Part shown: piece after piece, positions 1-8,012 of the stretch | How the letters are laid out: the number at the start of each line of letters is the position of its first letter | How positions within the stretch are numbered: the stretch's first letter is position 1 | Assembly (NCBI GenBank): GCA_946480295.1 | Contig: CAMLIT010000024.1 | Location: 1-41,537 of the forward strand | Direction: 5' to 3' | Length of the DNA stretch: 41,537 bases | DNA from: an uncultured Gemmatimonadota bacterium | Lineage (GTDB): Bacteria > Gemmatimonadota > Gemmatimonadetes > Gemmatimonadales > Gemmatimonadaceae | The notes under the pieces: generated by a model | What the model saw: only the letters and a program-made list of their open reading frames with translations | Told to the model about the DNA's origin: nothing | Database searches by the model: none | Made by a program: the position numbers and the translations under genes

Positions 1-28
1 CGCCTCCCGCCTCCCGCCTCCCGCCTCA
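1..28 (-). repeat. GGAGGCG heptamer array at the 3' end of the serine hydrolase gene
   Basis: Read on the minus strand, the stop codon TGA leads directly into GGCGGGAGGCGGGAGGCG-type 7-bp units that continue to the left edge, so the array may be longer than seen. The same unit in the same position relative to a stop codon occurs at 7854-7903 on the plus strand. Function is unknown. Confidence 0.8.
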
Positions 29-1204
29 GCTCAGCGCCCGCCGGAAATCCGCCTCCGGGAACGTCCGCCCGTCGAAGGTGCGCTGGGTCATGAGGATCCC
101 GACCAGCCCCTGCGACGGGTCGTTGAACCAGTACGTGCCGAAGCCGCCGTCCCAGCCGTAGCGGCCCGGCACCGACGAGAGCTCGTCCGGGCGCGTGGCG
201 ATCGCCACGCCGAAGCCCCACCCCCGGTCGTCGAAGAAGTGCGGAAAGAGCCCCGACACCGCCTTCTGCTCCGGCGTGAGCTGGTCGGTGGTCATCGCCC
301 GCACCGAGTCCGCCGACAGGACGCGCGTCGCGCCATGTCGGCCGCCGTTCAGCAGCATCGCCGCGAAGGCGTGATAGTCGTCCAGCGTCGACACGAGCCC
401 CGCCGCGCCGGAGGGGAAGGCGGGCGGCCGGCTCCACTCTCCCATCACGTGGTCGCTCACCGCGAGCGCGCCCGTCGCGGGATCCGGCTGGTAGGCGACG
501 GTGAAGCGGTCGAGCTTCTCCGGCGCCACATGGAATGCCGTATCGACCATGCCGAGCGGCTCGAAGATCCGTTCGCGCAGGAAGCGGTCGAAGGGCTGGC
601 CCGAGGCGCGGGCGATGAGCACGCCGAGCACGTCGGCGCCCGTGTTGTACAGCCAGCGCTCGCCCGGCTGGTGCATCAGCGGCAGCGTCCCGAAGCGCCG
701 GATCCACTCGTCAGGCGCTGGCGGGAGCTGCGGATGCGGCGGTCCCTGGTTCAGCGCCAGATCGGCGGCCCGGCGCTGGTACGGGTAGGCATCGAAGGGG
801 AAGACGAGCCCGTAGCCCATGGTGAAGGCGAGCAGGTCGCGCACCGTGATGGCGCGCGCCGCCGGCACCGTCTCGTCGAGCGGCGCGTCGAGCCGCGTCA
901 GCACCCGCCGGTTCGCCAGCTCCGGGAGGAGGCGGTCCACCGGCTCGTCGAGGCGCACACTCCCTTCCTCGACGAGGATCATCGCCGCCGCCGCGGTGAT
1001 CGGCTTCGTCATGGACGTGACGCGGAAGATCGTGTCGCGGCGCACTGCCGTGTCACCGCCGATCGCCGTCGTGCCGGCCACGCCGGCATGCACCTCGCCG
1101 CCGCGGCTCACGAGCCACGCGAGTCCGGGCACGATGCCGCGTTCCACGTAGCCCCTCATGACGTCCTCCAGACGGGCGAGGCGGTCGCTCGAGAATCCGG
1201 CCAT
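26..1204 (-). CDS. Serine hydrolase, beta-lactamase class C / esterase family
   Basis: A 392-aa protein of the PF00144 fold (class C beta-lactamases, EstB-type esterases, D-aminopeptidases). The nucleophile motif SMTK lies at residues 64-67 and the tyrosine motif is YNT at 186-188. The preceding IFRVTSMTKPIT context is typical of esterase-like members. No signal peptide is visible from the chosen start, so it may be cytoplasmic. I chose ATG 1204 because AGAGGAG lies just upstream on the minus strand; an in-frame GTG at 1246 would add 14 residues but has no such site. It is divergent from the class A beta-lactamase gene. The substrate cannot be read from sequence; esterase or beta-lactam hydrolase are both possible. 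The gene ends in a heptamer repeat array. Confidence 0.9.
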   Translation of the reverse strand: MAGFSSDRLARLEDVMRGYVERGIVPGLAWLVSRGGEVHAGVAGTTAIGGDTAVRRDTIFRVTSMTKPITAAAAMILVEEGSVRLDEPVDRLLPELANRRVLTRLDAPLDETVPAARAITVRDLLAFTMGYGLVFPFDAYPYQRRAADLALNQGPPHPQLPPAPDEWIRRFGTLPLMHQPGERWLYNTGADVLGVLIARASGQPFDRFLRERIFEPLGMVDTAFHVAPEKLDRFTVAYQPDPATGALAVSDHVMGEWSRPPAFPSGAAGLVSTLDDYHAFAAMLLNGGRHGATRVLSADSVRAMTTDQLTPEQKAVSGLFPHFFDDRGWGFGVAIATRPDELSSVPGRYGWDGGFGTYWFNDPSQGLVGILMTQRTFDGRTFPEADFRRALS

Positions 1205-1228
1205 TCCGCTCCTCTTGTGTCGGAAGGC

Positions 1229-1240
1229 CCATAGCATAGG
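1229..1240. promoter_or_regulatory. Possible -10 region between divergent beta-lactamase-fold genes
   Basis: CCATAGCATAGG is the only AT-richer stretch in the 86-bp gap between the divergent genes. On the minus strand TATGCT (1238-1233) would place a start about 20 nt before ATG 1204. No convincing -35 box is visible, so this is weak. Confidence 0.2.
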
Positions 1241-1290
1241 ATGCACTCGCCCGCGCCCGCAACGACCGCGTCCCCACCAACGATCCGCCG

Positions 1291-2193
1291 ATGACTCACC
1301 TCCTCTCCCGCCGCGACCTCCTGCTCGCCGGCGTCGCCGCCCTCGTGCCGGCGATAGGCATCCGCGGGCGCCGCCGCGTCGCCGGGCCGGACGCCGCCCG
1401 TGCGCTCGCCGACATCGAGCGTCGCGTCGGCGGACGTCTCGGCGTGTCCGCGCTCGACACCGGCAGCGGGCATCGGATCGGGCACCGCGCCGACGAGCGC
1501 TTCCCGATGTGCAGCACCTTCAAGCTCCTGCTCGCGGCGGCCGTGCTGTCGCGGGTGGACGCCGGGCGGGAGTCGCTCGAGCGCGTGCTCCCCTACGGCG
1601 ACGGCGACCTGCTGTCGTACGCGCCGATCACGCGGGCGCACGTGCACGAGGGCGGGATGTCCGTCGCGGCGCTCTGCGCGGCGGCGATCGAGTACAGCGA
1701 CAACACGGCGGCGAACGTCCTGCTGCGCCGCATCGGCGGCCCCGCCGCGGTCACCGCGTACGCGCGCTCGCTCGGCGACCCGATCACGCGACTCGATCGC
1801 ACCGAGCCGACGCTCAACAGCGCCGAGCCGGGCGACCCGCGCGACACGACGACGCCGTCGGCGATGCTGGCGGACCTGCGGCGGATCCTGCTCGGGAGCG
1901 ACCTGTCGCCGCGCTCGCGCGAGGTGCTGCGCGGCTGGCTCGCCGCGAACACCACCGGCGGCGCGAGGCTGCGCGCCGGCCTTCCCCGAGGCTGGCACGT
2001 GGGCGACAAGACCGGGACGGGCGAGCACGGCGCGACGAACGACATCGCCGTCGCCTGGCCGCCGCGCCGCGCGCCGCTGCTGGTCACCGCCTACCTCGTC
2101 GACACCGCCGCGCCGGCCCACGAACGCGACGCGGCCCTCGCCGACGTGGCGCGCGTGGTGGCGGCGCTCGTCGGCGGCCAGCCTGGCGAGTAG
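1291..2193 (+). CDS. Class A beta-lactamase with Tat-like leader
   Basis: A 300-aa serine beta-lactamase that would hydrolyse penicillin/cephalosporin-type beta-lactams in the periplasm. All class A landmarks are present: STFK (S75, K78; Ambler S70/K73), SDN (136-138; Ambler 130-132), EPTLN (E172, N176; Ambler E166/N170) and KTG (240-242; Ambler 234-236). The N-terminus SRRDLLLAG followed by a hydrophobic stretch fits a twin-arginine leader, suggesting export after folding. Length is normal for the class. It is divergently transcribed from a second serine hydrolase with a related fold, and converges on the M1 peptidase gene. No mobile element or resistance-cassette signature flanks it, so it looks like a chromosomal, resident enzyme. 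The substrate spectrum cannot be predicted here. Confidence 0.95.
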   Translation: MTHLLSRRDLLLAGVAALVPAIGIRGRRRVAGPDAARALADIERRVGGRLGVSALDTGSGHRIGHRADERFPMCSTFKLLLAAAVLSRVDAGRESLERVLPYGDGDLLSYAPITRAHVHEGGMSVAALCAAAIEYSDNTAANVLLRRIGGPAAVTAYARSLGDPITRLDRTEPTLNSAEPGDPRDTTTPSAMLADLRRILLGSDLSPRSREVLRGWLAANTTGGARLRAGLPRGWHVGDKTGTGEHGATNDIAVAWPPRRAPLLVTAYLVDTAAPAHERDAALADVARVVAALVGGQPGE

Positions 2194-2208
2194 CAGCGGC
2201 GGCGGCGG

Positions 2209-2236
2209 CTCGACCCTCGATCCTCGACCCTCGACC
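2209..2236 (-). repeat. GGTCGAG heptamer array abutting the M1 peptidase stop codon
   Basis: Four 7-bp units (CTCGACC, CTCGATC, CTCGACC, CTCGACC on the plus strand) end exactly at the minus-strand stop codon TAG (2239-2237). One unit differs by one base. The array lies in the 43-bp gap between convergent genes; no terminator hairpin is visible there. Confidence 0.85.
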
Positions 2237-4273
2237 CTAGCGGCTCCAGCTCTGGTTCCCCCGGTCCATGTCCGGGAAGAGCCCGTCCGGATCGATCATT
2301 ATGCGCTCGATCGCCGGCGACGCCGGCACGCGCACGACGTACCGCCGGGCGCCGGAGAGCCACACGCTCTCGGGAATCGTCAGGCGCTGCACCGTCCCGC
2401 CCGCGCGCGTGATCGCCAGCGGCACCGGCATCGGCGCCAGGCCGCGGTCCTCGATCGTGATCGCCGTCGAGTCGCCGCGCGTCGCCACCGAGGCGATCGC
2501 CTGGTCGAGGGGCCACGGCTCGTAGAACCAGGTGGTGAAGAACCAGTCGAGGTCGCGGCCGGCGACGTCCGACATGGTGTCGAAGAAGTCGGCCGGGTAC
2601 GGGTGCTTCCCCGTCCACCGCCGCCCGTATTCGCGGAAGGCGCGGTGGAAGGTCGCCTCGCCGAGCACGCCGCGGAGCGCGGCGAGCGCCTGCGCGGTCT
2701 TGTCGTAGTACATGATGAAGTAGAGCTCCTGCGGGTACAGGTCGCCCGGCCACATCAGCGGCATGTCGTGCCCCGCGCGCGCGGCGGACAGGTAGAGCGC
2801 GCGCTGCCCCTGCTCGGAATCGTTTGGCCGGCCGCCCGTCCGCGGCTCGCCGTAGAGCGCGCGCATCCCCTGGGCGACGTCGTACTGCGTGAACCCCTCG
2901 TCCATCCACGGATAGCGCGTCTCGCTCGAGCCGACCTGCATCGGGAACCACATGTGTCCCGTCTCGTGCATCAGGTCCCCGGCGAGCGAGAGGGTGTCGG
3001 CCCACGGCTGCATGAGCGTCATCATCGGGTACTCCATGCCCCCCGAGTCGAGCACGCCCTCCATCGACGTCATCGTCGGCCACGGATACGCCCAGAGGTA
3101 TTTCGAGAGCTGCTCGATGGCGTCGCGGGTGAAGCGCGCGCCGCCGAGCGCCCACGCGGCGGCCGGCGCGTGCCGGCGGTAGAAGCTGTAGATGTTCACC
3201 GTGTCCGGCGCCGCGCGGCCGGAATCGGCGACGAGCGCGCGCGTCGCGTCCCACACGTACCGGTCGCTCGTGCCCCAGGCGAAGTCGCGCACGTCGGTCG
3301 CGGTGAAGTGCCAGGTCGCCGTCGCGCCGCGGCCGGCGAAGGCGCCGACGGCACCCGGGCCCGGCTCGACGACGTGCACCACGCGCCCCGTGCGCCGCGC
3401 CTCGGCGAGCCGCGCGCGCGCCGCGGGCGAGAGCACCTCCGCCGCGTTCGCCAGCGTTCCCGTGGCGCCGACCACCCACCCGCGCGGGACGGTGACGCGC
3501 ACGTCGTAGTCGGCCGGATCCATGTAGAACTCCGCCTCGAGCAGGTACGGATCGGCCACCCACCCGTTGACGTCGTCGTACACGGCGACCTCGGGATACC
3601 AGTAGCCCATGAAGTAGAGATGGTGGTCCTCGCGCCCCTCGCGGCCGTCGGAGGGCGAGGGCGCCGGGGCGTACGACCACGCGAGCTCCAGCCGCACGCT
3701 GTCGTGCGGGAGGAGGGGCGTGGGGAGCGGGAGCCACATCACCGTGCCGTCCACCGTGTAGCCGCCGTCGCCCGGCGCGCCTCGTTTGGCAACATCGGTG
3801 ATCGGCACGGCCTCCACCCCGGTCGACTTCGGCGGGACGACGCGGCCGTTCACGGCGACGCGGCCGAGGCGCATGCCGCCGGTGATCGGCGCCGGATCCC
3901 GCCTCGGGTTGCCCGCGGCGAAGACGTTCTGCCGCAGGTACACGGCGAGGCGGCGGAGGGTGTCCGGGGACGCGTTGAGGTAGGTCACGCGCTCGCTGCC
4001 GGACACGCGATCGGCGCGCGGATCGAGCCGGGCGTCGATGGAGTAGCGCGCGTGCTGGACCCAGTAGCCGGGTCCCGGGCGGCCGGTGCGGGTGCGCGTT
4101 CCGCGCTCGACGGCGCGCGTGAAGCCGGGGATCTCGTAGACCGGGCCGGGGACCGGGCGCGCGCCGCGCGCGGTGGCGGCGGGGTCGAGAGGAGCGGCGG
4201 GACGGCTCTGGGCGCGGGCGGTGGCGGCGACGGTCGCGAGCAGGGCGCCCGCGACGGCGAAGGCGAATCGCAT
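2237..4273 (-). CDS. M1 family zinc metallopeptidase, secreted
   Basis: A 678-aa aminopeptidase-N-like protein. The zinc site HETGH is at residues 436-440 with the third ligand E459 (in WMDEGF), the exact 18-residue spacing of M1 gluzincins. GGMEYP at 411-416 is the substrate-binding exopeptidase motif (GxMEN in the classical family; the MEY variant is common in this bacterial subgroup). I chose ATG 4273 because the next residues, MRFAFAVAGALLATVAATARA, form a clean signal peptide ending AxA-Q; upstream codons to 4657 overlap the divergent gene and encode no recognisable domain. It likely trims N-terminal residues from peptides in the periplasm or outside the cell. It is divergent from the FG-GAP lipoprotein gene and ends in a heptamer array. 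Confidence 0.93.
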   Translation of the reverse strand: MRFAFAVAGALLATVAATARAQSRPAAPLDPAATARGARPVPGPVYEIPGFTRAVERGTRTRTGRPGPGYWVQHARYSIDARLDPRADRVSGSERVTYLNASPDTLRRLAVYLRQNVFAAGNPRRDPAPITGGMRLGRVAVNGRVVPPKSTGVEAVPITDVAKRGAPGDGGYTVDGTVMWLPLPTPLLPHDSVRLELAWSYAPAPSPSDGREGREDHHLYFMGYWYPEVAVYDDVNGWVADPYLLEAEFYMDPADYDVRVTVPRGWVVGATGTLANAAEVLSPAARARLAEARRTGRVVHVVEPGPGAVGAFAGRGATATWHFTATDVRDFAWGTSDRYVWDATRALVADSGRAAPDTVNIYSFYRRHAPAAAWALGGARFTRDAIEQLSKYLWAYPWPTMTSMEGVLDSGGMEYPMMTLMQPWADTLSLAGDLMHETGHMWFPMQVGSSETRYPWMDEGFTQYDVAQGMRALYGEPRTGGRPNDSEQGQRALYLSAARAGHDMPLMWPGDLYPQELYFIMYYDKTAQALAALRGVLGEATFHRAFREYGRRWTGKHPYPADFFDTMSDVAGRDLDWFFTTWFYEPWPLDQAIASVATRGDSTAITIEDRGLAPMPVPLAITRAGGTVQRLTIPESVWLSGARRYVVRVPASPAIERIMIDPDGLFPDMDRGNQSWSR

Positions 4274-4508
4274 GGGGAGAACGCGGCGGCGGAGTGACGC
4301 GGAGGAAGGAAACCGGCGAAGCCGACTGGAACGATAGCACGCCGGGGCAGGATGTTCGACCCGCCGGGCGGCCATCCGTCTATCGCCCCTCGGGCACCGG
4401 CAGTACGTTAGCGTTGGCGTGGTTCCGCATCCCGACGCGCCACCAGCCACGACCCATCCCGGCGGTCGGAGTCCCCCGCCGGCTTCTCTCCGCACATCCA
4501 TTCGACCG
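4274..4508. other. Divergent intergenic region (235 bp)
   Basis: This must hold the promoters of the M1 peptidase (-) and the FG-GAP lipoprotein (+). I see no strong -35/-10 pair; the best minus-strand candidate, TCGAAC-N17-TATCGT, is poor. No RNA gene or repeat was recognised. Confidence 0.5.
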
Positions 4509-7500
4509 ATGACGAGGGCGATGCGTACGCGCCACTCGGGTCTGCTCGTGCTCGCCGTCGCCGGGCTCTCGCTCGCCGCGTGCACGAGGCAGCACCCCGT
4601 CTTCAAGCAGCTGAGCGCCGCCCAGACCGGCGTCACCTTCGCCAACACCATCACCACCAGCGACTCGCTGAACGCGCAGACCGACCCCTACGTCTACAAC
4701 GGCGCCGGCGTCGCCGTGGGAGACATCGACAACGACGGGCTGCCGGACATCTTCTTCGCCGGCAACCAGGTGTCGAGCCGCCTGTATCGCAACCGCGGCG
4801 GCATGCGCTTCGAGGACATCACCGAGCGGGCGGGAGTGAAGACGAGCCGCTGGGCGACGGGCGTGACGATGGTGGACATCAACGACGACGGCCGCCTCGA
4901 CATCTACGTGTCCGTGTCCGGCCCGAAGTGGTCGACGGCGGCACAGCGCGCCAATCTCCTCTTCGTCAACGACGGCAACGGCACCTTCACCGAGGAGGCG
5001 GCGCGGTACGGGATCGCCGACACGGGGTTCACGACGCACGCCGCCTTCCTCGACTACGACGGCGACGGGTGCCTCGACCTCTTCCTCCTCGAGAACTCGC
5101 CGGAGGACTTCTCGCGCGGCGACATGGCGGCCCGCGGCGCGGGCAAGCCGCTCGGCAGCTACAACCAGCTCTATCGCAACGACTGCCACGGGAAGTTCAC
5201 CAACGTCTCGAAGGCGGCGGGACTCGAGAAGGCTGCCGCGTACGGGCTGGGGGTCGCCGTCGCCGACTTCAATGGCGACGGCCGCCCGGACATCTACGTG
5301 TCGAGCGACATCGACCCGAACGACATCCTGTTCGCGAACGACGGCGACGGCACCTTCACCAACAAGTCCCGCCAGTGGCTCCGCCACACGAGCTTCGCCG
5401 GGATGGGGATCGACGTCGCGGACTTCAACGACGACGGCCTCCCGGACATCCTGCAGGTGGACATGATGCCGCCGGCGTTGAACGCGCGGAAGAAGATGAG
5501 CGGCTTCGTGACCGGGAACGACGTCGTGCGCGCGCGCAACGCCGGCCGCCGGATGGACTACGACCTGAACTCGCTCCAGCTCAACGATGGCCCGACGAAG
5601 GACGGGGACGTCACCTTCAGCGAGATCGGTCGCCTGGCCGGCGTGGCGTACACCGACTGGAGCTGGAGCGCCCTCTTCGCCGACTTCGACGACGACGGCC
5701 GGAAGGACATCCTCATCACCAACGGCTACCCGAAGGCGGTCAACGACTTCGACTACGTGATGTCGGTGTACCGGGCGCAGCGCTCGGGGGACAGCTGGAC
5801 CGCGCGCAAGATCCTGCGCGACCTCCAGAGCTACAAGGTCCCGAACTACGTCTTCCGCAACGACGGCGACCTGACCTTCACCGACGAGACGAAGGCGTGG
5901 GGGCTCGACCAGCCCGGGTTCTCGTACGGCGCGGCGTACGCGGACCTGAACAACGACGGGAAGCTCGACCTCGTCGTGAACAACATCGACGCGCCGGCGT
6001 CGATCTACGAGAACGTCCGCCCCGACGACGATGCCCACCACTGGCTCCAGGTCGAGCTCCAGGGGGACGCGCCGAACCGCGGCGGCATCGGCGCGAGGCT
6101 GATCCTCACCGCCGGCAAGCGGAAGCAGTACCTCTACCACTCGCCCTATCGCGGCTACATGTCCACGATGGACCAGCGCGAGCACTTCGGGCTCGGCGCC
6201 GCGACGCGCGTGGACACGCTGGAGGTGGTCTGGCCGGATGGGCGCGACCAGGTCCTCACGGGGCTCGGCGCCGATCGGCGCGTCGTCGTCAGGCAGGCCG
6301 ACGCGAAGGCGCGGCGGACGGCCGATCCCCCCGCGCCAGTCGCGCGTCCCTTCCAGCCGCTCGACGCGCAGCACCGGCCCGCCTACCGGCACGATCCGGG
6401 GATGCTCGCCGACTACACCGTGCAGCCCCTCCTGCCGTACATGCTGTCCAGCCACGGCCCGCCGCTCGCCGTCGCGGACGTGAACGGCGACGGCCTCGAC
6501 GACGTCTTCATCGGCGGCGCGGCGGGGATCCCGGGGCGGCTCTTCCTCCAGCAGAAGGACGGGAGCTTCGTCGAGTCCACGCAGGGGCAGCCGTGGGCCG
6601 CCGACGCGGCCTTCGACGACTGGGGCGCGCTCTTCTTCGACGCGAACGGCGACGGGCGGCCGGACCTCTACGTCGCGAGCTGCGACTACCAGCTCGTGCC
6701 CGGGTCGCCGCGGCTGCAGGACCGGCTCTACGTCAACCAGGGCGGCGGCCGCTTCGTGCGCGACTCGCTCGCGCTGCCGCCGATGCGCACCTGCACGGGG
6801 ACGATCCGCGCCGGCGACTTCACGGGGCACGGCCGCCAGGATCTCTTCGTCGGCGGCCGCATGACGTCGCGGAAGTACCCCTATCCCACGCGGAGCTACC
6901 TGCTGCGCAACGACGGCGGGCGCTTCACCGACGTGACGGCGCAGTACGCCCCGGAGCTCGTGAGCCCCGGCGGCATGGTCACGGACGCCGCGTGGGTCGA
7001 CTTCGACGGCGACGGGCGGCTCGACCTCGTCACGGCTGGGGAGTGGATGCCCGTGCGCTTCTACCGCAACGAGGGCGCGCGCCTCCGCGACGTCACGGCG
7101 AGCACGCACCTGCCGCCGATGCGCGGCTGGTGGTACAGCCTCGCCGTCGGGGACTTCGACCACGACGGGCGCCCCGACATCGTCGCCGGGAACCTCGGGC
7201 TCAACTTCACCTACACCGCGTCGAAGGACGGCAAGTTCGGCGTGTACGCGGGGAACCTCACCGGGAGCGAGTCGGCGGGGCTGGGCGAACAGACGACGGA
7301 CCTCGTCTTCACCGAGGAGATCGGCGGGAAGGATTATCCGATCGCGAGTCTCGCGTCGCTCGGCCAGGCGATCTATCCGCTGACCCTGCGCTTCCCGACC
7401 TACGGCTCATTCGCCGAGGCGAGCATGGATCAGGCGTTCGGCGCGGACGTGCTCGAGCACGCCCTGCACTACCAGGCGGACACCTTCGCCAGCATGTACC

Positions 7501-7856
7501 TGCACAACGAGGGCGGCGGGCGGTTCAGCGCGTCCGCGCTGCCGAAGATGGCGCAGATCTCGCCGATCCGCGGCATGATCCCGGTGGACGTGGACGGGGA
7601 CGGACGGCTCGACCTGATCGTGGCGGGGAACCGCTACGACACGGACCCGAACACGCCGCCGGCGGACGCGGGGAACGGGCTCTGGCTGCGCGGGGATGGC
7701 CACGGGCGCTTCGCCCCAGTGCCGCCGGCGGCGAGCGGCCTGCTCGCCCCGCTCGACGTCTCCGGGCTCGCGCTCGTTCGCACGCCGACGGGGAGGACGG
7801 TGCTCGTGGCGAACACCGGCGATTCGCTGCAGGCGTTCGGGATCGGGAGGCGCTGA
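4509..7856 (+). CDS. FG-GAP/VCBS repeat lipoprotein with ASPIC/UnbV domain (CRTAC1-like)
   Basis: A 1115-aa protein predicted to be a lipid-anchored beta-propeller scaffold. The N-terminus ends in a lipobox (SLAAC, Cys25). Many calcium-binding FG-GAP motifs follow, such as DIDNDGLPDI, DINDDGRLDI, DFNGDGRPDI, DFDDDGRKDI and DVNGDGLDDV, forming two propeller blocks. Between them, around residues 525-577, is an ASPIC/UnbV domain (RGGIGARL ... FGLGAATRVDTLEVVWPDG). ATG 4521 is an alternative start preceded by GAGGG; both keep the lipobox. This family often sits next to SusC/SusD genes in Bacteroidota and related phyla, as here with the convergent SusD gene, so a role in binding or processing an imported substrate at the surface is plausible but unproven. 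The last codons are already part of the heptamer repeat. Confidence 0.9.
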   Translation: MTRAMRTRHSGLLVLAVAGLSLAACTRQHPVFKQLSAAQTGVTFANTITTSDSLNAQTDPYVYNGAGVAVGDIDNDGLPDIFFAGNQVSSRLYRNRGGMRFEDITERAGVKTSRWATGVTMVDINDDGRLDIYVSVSGPKWSTAAQRANLLFVNDGNGTFTEEAARYGIADTGFTTHAAFLDYDGDGCLDLFLLENSPEDFSRGDMAARGAGKPLGSYNQLYRNDCHGKFTNVSKAAGLEKAAAYGLGVAVADFNGDGRPDIYVSSDIDPNDILFANDGDGTFTNKSRQWLRHTSFAGMGIDVADFNDDGLPDILQVDMMPPALNARKKMSGFVTGNDVVRARNAGRRMDYDLNSLQLNDGPTKDGDVTFSEIGRLAGVAYTDWSWSALFADFDDDGRKDILITNGYPKAVNDFDYVMSVYRAQRSGDSWTARKILRDLQSYKVPNYVFRNDGDLTFTDETKAWGLDQPGFSYGAAYADLNNDGKLDLVVNNIDAPASIYENVRPDDDAHHWLQVELQGDAPNRGGIGARLILTAGKRKQYLYHSPYRGYMSTMDQREHFGLGAATRVDTLEVVWPDGRDQVLTGLGADRRVVVRQADAKARRTADPPAPVARPFQPLDAQHRPAYRHDPGMLADYTVQPLLPYMLSSHGPPLAVADVNGDGLDDVFIGGAAGIPGRLFLQQKDGSFVESTQGQPWAADAAFDDWGALFFDANGDGRPDLYVASCDYQLVPGSPRLQDRLYVNQGGGRFVRDSLALPPMRTCTGTIRAGDFTGHGRQDLFVGGRMTSRKYPYPTRSYLLRNDGGRFTDVTAQYAPELVSPGGMVTDAAWVDFDGDGRLDLVTAGEWMPVRFYRNEGARLRDVTASTHLPPMRGWWYSLAVGDFDHDGRPDIVAGNLGLNFTYTASKDGKFGVYAGNLTGSESAGLGEQTTDLVFTEEIGGKDYPIASLASLGQAIYPLTLRFPTYGSFAEASMDQAFGADVLEHALHYQADTFASMYLHNEGGGRFSASALPKMAQISPIRGMIPVDVDGDGRLDLIVAGNRYDTDPNTPPADAGNGLWLRGDGHGRFAPVPPAASGLLAPLDVSGLALVRTPTGRTVLVANTGDSLQAFGIGRR

Positions 7857-7903
7857 GGCGCTGAGGCGGGAGGCGGGAGACGGGAGGCGGGAGGCGGGAG
7901 GCG
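7854..7903 (+). repeat. GGAGGCG heptamer array beginning at a stop codon
   Basis: About six copies of the 7-bp unit GGAGGCG, one with a single change (GGAGACG), start at the TGA stop of the FG-GAP gene. The final GGGAGGCGC codons of the gene resemble the unit too. It is the same unit as the array at 1-28. Confidence 0.85.
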
Positions 7904-7938
7904 CAAAGCGGAAAGCGGAAAGCGGAAAGCGGAAAGCG
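7904..7938 (+). repeat. GAAAGCG heptamer array
   Basis: Five 7-bp units (one CAAAGCG, four GAAAGCG) directly follow the GGAGGCG array and lead into the hairpin at 7938-7976. It is a different unit with the same period. Confidence 0.85.
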
Positions 7939-7976
7939 AGAGGGCCGGCCGATGCATCGCATCGACCGGCCCTCTC
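7938..7976. terminator. Long hairpin between convergent genes, probable bidirectional terminator
   Basis: The arms 7938-7955 and 7959-7976 are 18 bp each, separated by a 3-nt loop (ATC), with a single mismatch (a C facing an A). On the plus strand CTTTCACTC follows; on the minus strand a pyrimidine-rich heptamer array follows. The position between the convergent FG-GAP and SusD genes fits termination of both transcripts. Confidence 0.8.
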
Positions 7977-8012
7977 CTTTCACTCAGCCGTCAGCGAGTG
8001 GTCGTCGCTCGC

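Noticed and set aside
4580..7864. Second long plus-strand frame within the FG-GAP gene
   Set aside because: It is the shifted frame of the FG-GAP repeats (Arg-rich product); the true frame has a lipobox and calcium-binding motifs.
7854..7938. CRISPR-like array
   Set aside because: The units are 7 bp with no spacers and no cas genes nearby.
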